Assembly (NCBI GenBank): GCA_964478455.1
Contig: CAYZJD010000055.1
Coordinates: 1-16,675, forward strand
Source: CAYZJD01 sp964478455
GTDB lineage: Bacteria > Acidobacteriota > Terriglobia > Bryobacterales > Bryobacteraceae
Length of the DNA: 16,675 nt
Direction: 5' to 3'
The notes under the pieces were generated by a model that saw nothing but the letters and a program-made list of their open reading frames with translations, was not told where the DNA came from and ran no database searches. The position numbers were made by a program, and so were the translations under genes. Of the stretch, positions 1-6,293 are shown one piece after another (the stretch's first letter is position 1; the number at the start of each line of letters is the position of its first letter).

Positions 1-51
1 GGTGCTAGCGGGAGCAATCCCGTGGGGGTTCAAGTCCCCCTCTCCGCACCA
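1..51 (+). tRNA. tRNA-Leu (NAG anticodon), 3' part only
   Basis: The window opens inside a tRNA. Visible parts are the end of the anticodon loop (GGT), the 3' strand of the anticodon stem (GCTAG, 4-8), a long variable arm (CGGGA-GCAA-TCCCG, 9-22), the T arm (GGGGG-TTCAAGT-CCCCC, 24-40), the acceptor 3' strand TCTCCGC (41-47), discriminator A (48) and an encoded CCA (49-51). A long variable arm limits the identity to Leu, Ser or Tyr. A73 and the GGT loop end fit leucine, with the first base of the window being anticodon position 36 (G), hence NAG. The 5' half lies outside the window, so the first two anticodon bases cannot be read. Confidence 0.88.
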
Positions 52-317
52 AATATCCGTTTTCGGGATCATTGCGTTCATCAACGTCGGCGGGGACCAA
101 CAGCCGGTCGGCCTCGGCATGTAGCCCATCGAACCGAGACAGTACTGCTCCCCAGTGACCGCCACGCGCCTGATCGGACGAAACGGACGCCGCTGTTCAA
201 CCCGCTCTTGCGGAGAGACTGTCTCAGCTACCCGCGAGAGGACCGAAGCGCGAGGGGCCTCGTCCAACTCAGCGCAGGTATCCTCCTGACGGCCTCGCCT
301 GTCTATGTAACGGTAGA
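52..317. other. Intergenic stretch after the tRNA
   Basis: No convincing coding region is seen on either strand; the open frames here lack a ribosome binding site and recognisable protein composition. Base composition is less GC-rich than the gene-dense part of the window. There is no U-tract terminator directly after the tRNA, and no second copy of the tRNA 3' end that would mark an integrated element. Confidence 0.5.
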
Positions 318-560
318 TTACTGCTCGCCACACATGCACCGGCACTCAAACGGCAACTTGTGGTTCTTCGAGGGCTGGGTTTGGCATTGGCCCATTTTGC
401 CGTTGTTTGAGCCGCATGGCACGCCAGGGTAGATGCAGCTTCCATCGTACGGATTGGTGTTGCTACGACAGATGAAGCCCGGACCGCCACAGGTGGCCGG
501 CTGAGGTTGTAGGATCAGCCAAGCCAAAGCTGCCGTGGCTATCAGGATCAGCCTCTTCAT
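318..560 (-). CDS. Small exported eight-cysteine protein, unknown function
   Basis: Encodes 80 residues. The ATG at 560 is preceded by a strong Shine-Dalgarno sequence (AAAGGAG, about 5 nt upstream), which decides this start over longer upstream reading. Residues 1-23 form a signal peptide: MKR, a hydrophobic core rich in L, I and A, then QPQPAT. The remaining part has eight cysteines at 24, 31, 42, 49, 59, 73, 75 and 77, ending in CRCMCGEQ, with Gly, Asn and Pro between them. This composition suggests a compact disulfide-stabilised secreted domain with up to four bridges, or a metal-binding one. The residues before C24 (PAT) do not make a good lipobox. I do not recognise the family. GC content by eye is lower than in neighbouring genes. 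It stands alone, with no adjacent same-strand gene to suggest a partner. Coding status rests on the SD plus signal peptide plus Cys pattern. Confidence 0.6.
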   Translation of the reverse strand: MKRLILIATAALAWLILQPQPATCGGPGFICRSNTNPYDGSCIYPGVPCGSNNGKMGQCQTQPSKNHKLPFECRCMCGEQ

Positions 561-836
561 GGACGCTCCTTTCTCCTGCTCTTCCAAGAGCAGGAAGCAG
601 CTCAGCCCGTGGTGAACCAGGCTGCGGCCTTGCAGCCGCTGACTGGGCGGACTTGTCCTGCACGATGTCCAGTGCATGCCACGGAGCCTCGCCGCCCATA
701 CTATGCGGCGACAGTGTTGGGAGCGAAATGAATCGAAGCGGTCTTTGGATACAGTACCGTCGCGCTTGTGGACTAGTACCGAACCGGTTACGCTCCACTC
801 GGGTTGAGAACGTTCCCGGCTGACGCGTTGCGGTGC
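561..836. other. Intergenic stretch between DUF1080 gene and Cys-rich gene
   Basis: No supported gene. Besides the 574-595 hairpin it holds a short inverted repeat, CGCCGC (690-695) and GCGGCG (705-710), around a 9-nt AT-rich loop. I found no promoter with both -35 and -10 boxes for the small minus-strand gene. Confidence 0.45.
574..595 (-). promoter_or_regulatory. Perfect hairpin next to the SD of the Cys-rich gene
   Basis: TCCTGCTCTT (574-583) is exactly complementary to AAGAGCAGGA (586-595), a 10-bp stem around 2 nt (in practice 9 bp with a 4-6 nt loop). On the minus strand the stem ends a single base before AAAGGAG, the SD of the 80-residue gene. It would form in the 5' leader. It has no U-tract, so it is not a standard terminator. 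An mRNA-stability or translation-control role is inferred. Confidence 0.5.
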
Positions 837-1691
837 CTACTGCTCGTCGTATCCCTTAAGCCGGCGGATCCAGATGTTGCGATACCGCACCGGCACGTCG
901 TGGTCCTGCAAGCTCAGCGGCTCGTCCGGCCCGTGCGCTTCGTAGGCTCTGATCTCGCGGTGCGCCATCTGGCCGATGGCCGCCTGGCGGTGGTGCACCA
1001 GCACGCCGTTGTGGAATACGGTGAAGTGCGCCGGCTTCACCAGCCGCTTGCCCTCGAACTTCGGCGCTTCGAAGACGATGTCGTAACTCTGCCACTCGCC
1101 CGGCTTCCTCGACGCATTCACCAGCGGAGGCCACTGCCCGTAGATTGATGCCGCCTGCCCGTCGGCGTAGGTCGGGTTCTCGTACGAATCCAACACTTGG
1201 ACCTCATAGCGCGACATCACCACGATGCCGCTGTTTCCTCGCCACTGGCTCGTCCCGAGCGGCTTGGCGGGCGACGCCCACTCGACGTGAAGCTGCATGT
1301 CACCGAACTTCTCTTTAGTCACCAGATCGCCGGTCCCTCCGACCACCTCGACGTAGCCGTTTTCGACTTTCCAGCGCGGCTCAGCCGGCTTGCCGTTCTT
1401 CAACTGTACCCATCGGGAGAGGTCCTTGCCGTCGAAGAGTACGATAGCGTCCGAAGGCGCCTGTCCGCAGGCGGCCGAGGTAACCACTCGCGGACGCGGC
1501 CGGTCGATGTCATGCACCTTCCACTTCTGCCCGGGCAGTCTCGGAGTGTCCGTGTAGCCGAGCGGCGCCGTGCGCTCCTCCTCCTGCCCCGAACAGGCGA
1601 CTGCGACCATCAGGGCCGCAGCCGCAGCCATCGCCAGCAGCAAGGCCGGCGTCACCGGCCAAACGAAATCGAGAGGATTGCGTGTCTTCAT
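837..1691 (-). CDS. DUF1080 (3-keto-glycoside hydrolase-like) lipoprotein
   Basis: Encodes 284 residues from the ATG at 1691; an upstream in-frame start exists but the residues there are not signal-like. Residues 1-33 form a signal with a permissive lipobox (AVAC, Cys33) followed by SGQEEE, so it is probably a lipoprotein. Residues about 80-280 form the concanavalin-like DUF1080 fold (PF06439), with the family motifs VLFDGKDLSRW (84-94), WRGNSGIVVMSRYEVQVLDS (150-169) and the C-terminal strand YRNIWIRRL. Some family members cleave 3-keto-disaccharides or 3-keto-glycosides after an oxidoreductase acts on the sugar; that activity here is inferred from family only. It is the last of a run of six same-strand genes, 59 bp after the methyltransferase gene. 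The SD is weak. No partner Gfo/Idh/MocA oxidoreductase is in the window. Confidence 0.85.
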   Translation of the reverse strand: MKTRNPLDFVWPVTPALLLAMAAAAALMVAVACSGQEEERTAPLGYTDTPRLPGQKWKVHDIDRPRPRVVTSAACGQAPSDAIVLFDGKDLSRWVQLKNGKPAEPRWKVENGYVEVVGGTGDLVTKEKFGDMQLHVEWASPAKPLGTSQWRGNSGIVVMSRYEVQVLDSYENPTYADGQAASIYGQWPPLVNASRKPGEWQSYDIVFEAPKFEGKRLVKPAHFTVFHNGVLVHHRQAAIGQMAHREIRAYEAHGPDEPLSLQDHDVPVRYRNIWIRRLKGYDEQ

Positions 1692-1750
1692 GTCGGTATC
1701 CGGTTGAAGCCGCCAGCTTATCAAAGCGGACTCCCGTGAGCCGCGGGGCG

Positions 1751-2770
1751 TTACTTGAAGGCGATCAGCAGATCCCCTGACGGGTCCGGACGCGTTGTAC
1801 GGGAGAACCCCGCCCCCTTTAGCCACTCCCGGTACTCCAGTTCCGTGTACGTCGAGCCGCTCCGCGTATTCACCAGCATGTGGACGGCGAAGAGGGCAGC
1901 ATGCTTGGGCGCGGTCTTGCCGGGCTCGAGGATGAAATCACGGATCACAAGCCGCCCGCCGCGGGCGAGCGCCCTGTAACACCGCCGGAGCAGATCCTGG
2001 TTCTCCTCGGGACCCAGCATGTGGCAGATGGCCGAGAGCAGGATCAGGTCGTAGTCCCGGCCGAAATCGTCCTTCGTCAAGTCGCCGACGCGCGTCGTCA
2101 CCCGGCCCGCCAGGCCAGCCTCGGCGATGTGTTTCTGGGCGATCCTCACGACCAGGGCAAGATCGAGGACTTCCGCCCGCAACTCAGGGTTCGCCTCGGC
2201 GAAGGCGATGGAGTAAGCGCCCGACCCGCCGCCCACGTCGAGCAGCCGCCGCACGCCTGCCACGCCTACGGCGCGGACCAGTTCTCCAGCCGTGCTTCGC
2301 GCATTGCTGTGCATCGCCGCGATGAAGCTCTCGGTCCATTGAGGGTCCTCCGCCTCCACGCCCGGCCTCGACACCGCCGTGCCAGCCCGCACCGCGCCAG
2401 CGAGCGTTGTCCACGCCTTCCACGAATTCACCGTGAGCATCAGCACAGGCCGCTGATTGTCCGGGGAACCCGCCGTCAGGTAGCGGGCCGTGTCGGGCGT
2501 GTTGCGGTAGACGTCCTTCTTCGTAAGTGCGCCGATCGCAACCAGGGCGTTGAGGAACGTCTCCGTCGAGCGCGGATGAGCCTGGATTCGCTCGGCCACC
2601 TGGGCGGCGGTTGCCCCGTCGCCGACAGCGGTGAAGACATCCAGCTCGATGGCGGTCATCAACAGGCGGCTCTCCTGGTACGACCGCATCGTTTGCATCA
2701 ACTCGGAGAATGACTGGGCGCTCATGACCGCTACGAATCCCAGGAGGACGACGGCGATCCGCAGACGCAT
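1751..2770 (-). CDS. Methyltransferase-fold protein with N-terminal signal peptide
   Basis: Encodes 339 residues from the ATG at 2770, which has a clear SD (GGAGG, 7 nt upstream). Residues 1-18 look like a signal peptide (MRLR, then a hydrophobic core, ending MSAQ). Residues about 27-100 resemble the winged-helix dimerisation domain of O-methyltransferases of the Methyltransf_2 type. The SAM-binding motif I is LLDVGGGSGAYS (176-187). The region LLSAICHMLGPEEN (244-257) aligns with the family's catalytic-histidine segment (His250), and GGRLVIRDF (271-279) is the usual late Rossmann strand. The export signal is odd, since SAM is cytoplasmic. An internal start at Met25 would remove the signal but lacks an SD. 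The gene lies 19 bp after the VCBS gene, so is probably cotranscribed. Substrate unknown. Confidence 0.85.
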   Translation of the reverse strand: MRLRIAVVLLGFVAVMSAQSFSELMQTMRSYQESRLLMTAIELDVFTAVGDGATAAQVAERIQAHPRSTETFLNALVAIGALTKKDVYRNTPDTARYLTAGSPDNQRPVLMLTVNSWKAWTTLAGAVRAGTAVSRPGVEAEDPQWTESFIAAMHSNARSTAGELVRAVGVAGVRRLLDVGGGSGAYSIAFAEANPELRAEVLDLALVVRIAQKHIAEAGLAGRVTTRVGDLTKDDFGRDYDLILLSAICHMLGPEENQDLLRRCYRALARGGRLVIRDFILEPGKTAPKHAALFAVHMLVNTRSGSTYTELEYREWLKGAGFSRTTRPDPSGDLLIAFK

Positions 2771-2789
2771 TGTGTTGCCTCCATGATCA

Positions 2790-3962
2790 CTATCGCACCG
2801 CCTTGTGCCACTCGTTGAGCCAGATCTCGACCGGCGCGCCGCGGGGGTCAGCTTCCGTGTTCCAGTTCGCACCGAACAGGTCCGGCGCGCCGTCGCCGTT
2901 GAGGTCGGCGATCCGCATGCTGTGCGAGCCCGTGTCGGCGATATCCACACGCTCCCACGATCCGCCTTTGCCATGATTGCGGAACACCGCCACCAAGTCA
3001 GGATCGTCGCCTTGCCTCATCTCCGCGGTGGCGACATCCAGTTCGCCGTCGCCATCGAAGTCCGCGACGCCCACGAAGTGATGCACGGCCTGTGTATCGC
3101 TAAGGATCGTGTGTTCGCGCCAGGGCGCGGAACCCTCCGCCGGCGCCTCGAACCACGAGATACGCTTGTGAAAGTCGTGGTCCCGTTCCGACGGCGCGAC
3201 CACGAGGTCCGTCCGGCCGTCGCCGTTGATGTCTCCCGCGGCCAGGAACGTGTTCGGCCAGACATCGTTGCCGTAAACGTGTTCGTGCCATTGGCCCGCT
3301 TCCCCCGCGCGGTTGCGGTTCTCATACCAACGGCCGTTCACGACGATGTCCGGCCTGCCGTCGCCGCTCAGGTCCGTCACCAGCAGGCCCTCGCCGTCCA
3401 GCACCGGCAGCTTCGCCGCCGCAGTGAACTTCCCGCGCGGTTCCTGCCGGTGAATGAACACGACAGTTCCATCGCCCCATTCCCCCTGGTTCCGCGCGGC
3501 CAGATCCGGCATACCGTCACCGTTGAGGTCCGCGACCTCAACGTCGTGCAAGGTCTCGGGAGAAACAGGGTGCGCCGTCCATTCGCTGCCGTCGCCGCGA
3601 GCGTTCTCGTACCACAGCAGGCCATCGCGGATGCTGACGATGTCGTTGTCTCCGTCACCGTCCACGTCCGCGACCTCGTGGTCGGTGCTGAATCCTGCGC
3701 CTGCGGCGATCGACCGGCGCTGCCACGACGACATGTCGCCGCTGTTCTCGTACCAGGCCAGGCCGCCGGTCTTGCGTCCTCCGGCAGTGAGATCCGGCCT
3801 CTTGTCCCCGTTCAGATCCCCCACCGCCTTGCCCCAGGGATCGATGGGCCGTGAGTTCGAGGAATCCACAATGATGTGGCGGAATCGCGCGCGGCCTGGC
3901 TGCGCCAATGCCAGCGCTGCGGTGAACAACACGACAGCCAGTGAGCTCTTGCCGATGAACAC
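2790..3962 (-). CDS. Secreted FG-GAP/VCBS-repeat protein
   Basis: Encodes 390 residues if started at the GTG at 3962, chosen because it directly opens a signal peptide (VFIGKSSLAVVLFTAALALAQ) and clears the upstream gene; the SD (CAGGG-like) is weak. Seven calcium-binding-type loops of the pattern D-x-[ND/SG]-G-D are visible: DLNGDKRPDL (49-58), DVDGDGDNDI (99-108), DLNGDGMPDL (145-154), DLSGDGRPDI (197-206), DINGDGRTDL (244-253), DFDGDGELDV (301-310) and DLNGDGAPDL (353-362). Between them WYEN- and WFEA-type blade motifs recur. This is the arrangement of a seven-bladed beta-propeller of the FG-GAP/VCBS class. No catalytic domain is attached, so a ligand-binding or adhesion role is most likely. 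It lies 38 bp after the LolA-like gene and 19 bp before the methyltransferase gene. Confidence 0.88.
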   Translation of the reverse strand: MFIGKSSLAVVLFTAALALAQPGRARFRHIIVDSSNSRPIDPWGKAVGDLNGDKRPDLTAGGRKTGGLAWYENSGDMSSWQRRSIAAGAGFSTDHEVADVDGDGDNDIVSIRDGLLWYENARGDGSEWTAHPVSPETLHDVEVADLNGDGMPDLAARNQGEWGDGTVVFIHRQEPRGKFTAAAKLPVLDGEGLLVTDLSGDGRPDIVVNGRWYENRNRAGEAGQWHEHVYGNDVWPNTFLAAGDINGDGRTDLVVAPSERDHDFHKRISWFEAPAEGSAPWREHTILSDTQAVHHFVGVADFDGDGELDVATAEMRQGDDPDLVAVFRNHGKGGSWERVDIADTGSHSMRIADLNGDGAPDLFGANWNTEADPRGAPVEIWLNEWHKAVR

Positions 3963-4000
3963 GTTGCCGTGCCCTGCCGGGCTTGTAGCCGGCGACGTCC

Positions 4001-4792
4001 CTACTTCTGCTCCGGCTTTGCTTCCGGCGCCGGAGGCGGGCCGGGCTTGGCGAACCTGGCGTCGTCGATATCGATGTTCGACTTCACCTCGGCGAGAGTG
4101 ATCACGATCTCGCCTTCCGGAATGTTCTGCTTGACCGTGTGGGGAATCTTCCGGCCTTCGACGTCCTTGTAGTCGGAGAACATCCACTGCACGAGGTTCA
4201 TGCCGCTCATGGTCGGAACGACCACATCGCTGCGGAGCAAAAGGAAATTCTCCGCGTCGTAGTAATGCGTGGCCGGCTTCCCCTCGGCCGGCGTCAACTC
4301 GACCACGTAGGCCTCGCGCTCGCCGACCGGTTCCTTGCCTTTGAGTTCCGCCTTCGGGTACAACTCTTTCCACTTCAACTCGGCGTTGAAGGTCGACTGA
4401 AGGCGTATGGCCGCCAGTGCCTCCCCTTCCATGGTCGTGAGACCGGCCATGGGATTGTCCGCCCAAGCCACCTCCCCGTCAAAGCCCAACCTGATCTCGC
4501 CGAATCCCTCCACCGTCGTAACCGACATCTGCTTGTTGGGCGCCTTCTGAAAGATCTCTGACTCCCCCGTCACGCCCATCGACGGGAACTCGAACTTGCC
4601 CTTCATGTACTGGCTCTTCAGCCCCTCGAAGGCCTTCTGGCCGCCGATGGCATCAATCGCTTTCTCCATCACCTGTTCGGCCGTGATGTCGAGTTTGGCC
4701 GGCGCGGCCGGCGCCGCCGTTTGCTGGGCGGACGCCACAACACCAATCGCAAGAACCACCACCGGCAGAATCCAATACAGCGTTCTTCTCAT
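4001..4792 (-). CDS. Exported LolA/LolB-like protein
   Basis: Encodes 263 residues from the ATG at 4792, preceded by a strong SD (GGGGAGGA, about 8 nt upstream). Residues 1-22 are a signal peptide (MRRTLYW, hydrophobic core, ASAQQ). The mature part starts with a Pro/Ala linker, then a region (38-68) with EQVMEKAIDAIGGQKAFEGL, a helix seen at the start of many LolA-fold outer-membrane sorting-type proteins. It is followed by alternating beta strands such as MKGKFEFPSMG, EIRLGFDGEVAW, REAYVVELTPAEG, THYYDAENFLLL and FSDYKDVEGRKIPHTV. That pattern (substrate-dependent strands, 'YDAEN.LL', 'DYKDVEG.KIPH') is typical of periplasmic lipoprotein-sorting-like proteins of unassigned role. The tail (249-263) is Pro/Ala/Lys rich. 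It may not be a true lipoprotein chaperone; no LolCDE genes are nearby. Confidence 0.7.
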   Translation of the reverse strand: MRRTLYWILPVVVLAIGVVASAQQTAAPAAPAKLDITAEQVMEKAIDAIGGQKAFEGLKSQYMKGKFEFPSMGVTGESEIFQKAPNKQMSVTTVEGFGEIRLGFDGEVAWADNPMAGLTTMEGEALAAIRLQSTFNAELKWKELYPKAELKGKEPVGEREAYVVELTPAEGKPATHYYDAENFLLLRSDVVVPTMSGMNLVQWMFSDYKDVEGRKIPHTVKQNIPEGEIVITLAEVKSNIDIDDARFAKPGPPPAPEAKPEQK

Positions 4793-4884
4793 GCGAGTAT
4801 TCCTCCCCTGCGGATGCAATAGACCCACATTCTACACGAGACGCAAGTTCTTCCCCGAACGTTCCCCGCTTGGCTGCGCGCCGC

Positions 4885-5325
4885 TCACCGGCCCGCCGCC
4901 TTCACCCCGCGGAAGCCCGCAATCTTCCCTCTCCAGTACGGATCGAAGGACGACAGGTTCGTGCCCTTGCTCGACTGAGCGTGATAGAAAGAGCTGCGCT
5001 CGTTCACGATCCCGACGTGCTTCAGGTTGTCGAAAAAGACGAGGTTGCCATAGTCCCACCGCCCGCCTTCCCCAACGCGGGGCAAGCTCATGTAGAGCTT
5101 GCGGGCAGTCGTCCGTTTGATGAAGATACCGTTGTCCAGCATCACCCGCCATACGAAACCCGAACAGTCGAAGCTCTTCAGCCCGCACGCTCCCCACACG
5201 TAGGGCCGCCCCATGTGCCGCTCGATCATAGCTCGGTCCGGCCTCCAGTAGCTCGGCGCGTCCCCGGCCAGACCCGCTACGGGCATCCAGCACAACAGGC
5301 TCAGTGAAACCAGCCTGCGGCTCAT
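4885..5325 (-). CDS. NlpC/P60-family cell-wall peptidase
   Basis: Encodes 146 residues. Residues 1-20 are a signal peptide (MSRRLVSLSLLCWMPVAGLA). The catalytic domain has the NlpC/P60 landmarks: PYVWGACGLKSFDCSGFVWR (41-60) with nucleophile Cys54, YGNLVFF (92-98), KHVGIV (102-107) with His103, and FYHAQSSKG (113-121) with a third polar residue, His115. The family cleaves peptide stems of peptidoglycan, commonly the D-Glu to diamino-acid bond. There is no separate SH3 or LysM wall-binding domain, so it is a minimal enzyme. Its ATG overlaps the stop of the DUF350 gene (ATGA, 5322-5325), which suggests translational coupling. A GGTGA upstream is only a modest SD. The usual GD before LVFF is GN here. 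Confidence 0.9.
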   Translation of the reverse strand: MSRRLVSLSLLCWMPVAGLAGDAPSYWRPDRAMIERHMGRPYVWGACGLKSFDCSGFVWRVMLDNGIFIKRTTARKLYMSLPRVGEGGRWDYGNLVFFDNLKHVGIVNERSSFYHAQSSKGTNLSSFDPYWRGKIAGFRGVKAAGR

Positions 5326-5528
5326 TTCACCGCGTTCCCCAGCAGCAGACCCAGCCCGATAAACAGTCCGGCCAGGAAGATCGCCACCGAACGGTTGTCG
5401 GAATTCAACTGGTCCGAGAAGTCGATCCCCGGCGTCAGCCAGTCAAAGATCTTGTAGGCGAGAACGAAGCCCGCCAGCCCGATCACCAGAGAAGTCAGAA
5501 TCGACAAGAGGTAGTTGCCAAGATCCAT
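5322..5528 (-). CDS. DUF350-family small membrane protein
   Basis: Encodes 68 residues from the ATG at 5528, supported by an SD (GGGAG, about 7 nt upstream); longer in-frame reading upstream is low-complexity shadow of the opposite-strand gene. It has two predicted transmembrane helices (about 9-29 and 47-66) joined by a short acidic loop, DWLTPGIDFSDQLNSDNRS. The size, the two-helix layout and the ending GLGLLLGNAVK fit one DUF350 (PF03994, YjfL-type) unit; many members carry two units in tandem. The function of the family is not established. It is the first gene of the minus-strand run and overlaps the NlpC/P60 gene by 4 bp. It starts 105 bp from the divergent methyltransferase gene. Confidence 0.75.
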   Translation of the reverse strand: MDLGNYLLSILTSLVIGLAGFVLAYKIFDWLTPGIDFSDQLNSDNRSVAIFLAGLFIGLGLLLGNAVK

Positions 5529-5633
5529 GCGCCATCTCCCGAGCCAGAGTAGCAGACCGGAGCGCGTCCACCGCAAGCGGGAACCGGAGAAGGTCAAGCC
5601 CGCTTTGGAGGAGGATGATGAGAGGACCCTGCG

Positions 5634-6266
5634 ATGCGGCGCCGTCTGCGTTTCGTCCTCCTCTCCGGCGCAGGGCTCACCGCCCTGCTCCTGGCCGCTG
5701 CCGGCTGTTTCGTCTACTGGTTCCAGTTCGGACCCGGGTTCGAACAGGAAGTAGACCGGCTCGCCGCCCTCCTTGAAGTCCGTCCCGGAATGACGCTGGC
5801 GGAGATAGGAGCCGGAAAAGGCCGCATGGCCGTCCTTGTGGCACGCCGCATCGGCTCTTCCGGCCGCCTCTACGCAACCGAGATTGAAGACGGCAAGCTC
5901 GAGGCCATCCGCAGCGCGGCCGCCGGCTTGACGAATGTTACCGTCATCCACGCCGGCGCGGATTCGTCCGGCCTGCCGGAAGCCTGTTGCGACGCCGTCT
6001 ACATGCGCCGCGTCTACCATCACTTCACCGATGCCGAAGCGATGAACAAGAGCACCTATTCGTCGCTCCGCCCCAGCGGACGCCTTGTCATCATCGACTT
6101 CCTCTCGCCCCGGTGGCTGTTCTTTCTGCGCCACGGCATCCCGGCGGATGAAGTGGCTCGCCAGTTGCGCTCCGCCGGCTTCACGCTCGAGCGGCGCCTC
6201 GACGGCTGGTCTCCCATCGACTACTGCCTCGTGTTTCGAAGACCCTTGGGGGCAACCAGCCAGTGA
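5634..6266 (+). CDS. Membrane-anchored class I methyltransferase-fold protein
   Basis: Encodes 210 residues; the ATG at 5634 has an SD (AGAGGA, 7 nt upstream). Residues 1-30 are a basic N-end (MRRRLR) plus a hydrophobic stretch ending LAAAGC (Cys25), readable as a lipobox or a plain membrane anchor. The SAM-binding motif I is LAEIGAGKGRMAVLVARRIG (55-74), followed by an acidic motif II residue (LYATEIEDGKLEAIR, Glu83). Later motifs are CDAVYMRRVYHHF (119-131) and RPSGRLVIIDF (146-156). This is close to the Methyltransf_11/31 group. With a positive N-end, the domain is predicted outside the cytoplasm, where SAM is not known to be present. It sits alone on the plus strand between two minus-strand operons, convergent with the permease gene and only 27 bp from it. 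Substrate unknown. Confidence 0.82.
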   Translation: MRRRLRFVLLSGAGLTALLLAAAGCFVYWFQFGPGFEQEVDRLAALLEVRPGMTLAEIGAGKGRMAVLVARRIGSSGRLYATEIEDGKLEAIRSAAAGLTNVTVIHAGADSSGLPEACCDAVYMRRVYHHFTDAEAMNKSTYSSLRPSGRLVIIDFLSPRWLFFLRHGIPADEVARQLRSAGFTLERRLDGWSPIDYCLVFRRPLGATSQ

Positions 6267-6293
6267 AGCCCTGCCGATTGAACCGGAGCGTCG

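Noticed and set aside
41..51. tRNA 3' end as an attachment site of an integrated element
   Set aside because: No integrase gene and no second copy of the tRNA end seen in the window.
22..432. Long plus-strand open frame overlapping the tRNA end and the Cys-rich gene
   Set aside because: It begins inside the tRNA, has no SD, and its residues lack protein-like composition; the minus-strand gene with SD and signal peptide explains the region better.
698..703. TAGTAT on the minus strand as a -10 box for the Cys-rich gene
   Set aside because: No -35 hexamer at a 16-18 bp distance; it is just the loop of a short inverted repeat.
1751..2974. 407-residue reading of the methyltransferase gene
   Set aside because: The first 68 residues are a shadow of the VCBS gene; the SD points to the ATG at 2770.
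2790..4466. 558-residue reading of the VCBS gene
   Set aside because: The first 168 residues overlap the LolA-like gene and are its frame shadow; the GTG at 3962 opens directly into a signal peptide.
4829..4834. TAGAAT on the minus strand as a separate promoter for the LolA-like gene
   Set aside because: No matching -35 sequence; kept only as a possibility, not annotated.
6267..6293. Shared terminator between the convergent methyltransferase and permease genes
   Set aside because: The 27-bp gap has no stem-loop or T-tract.
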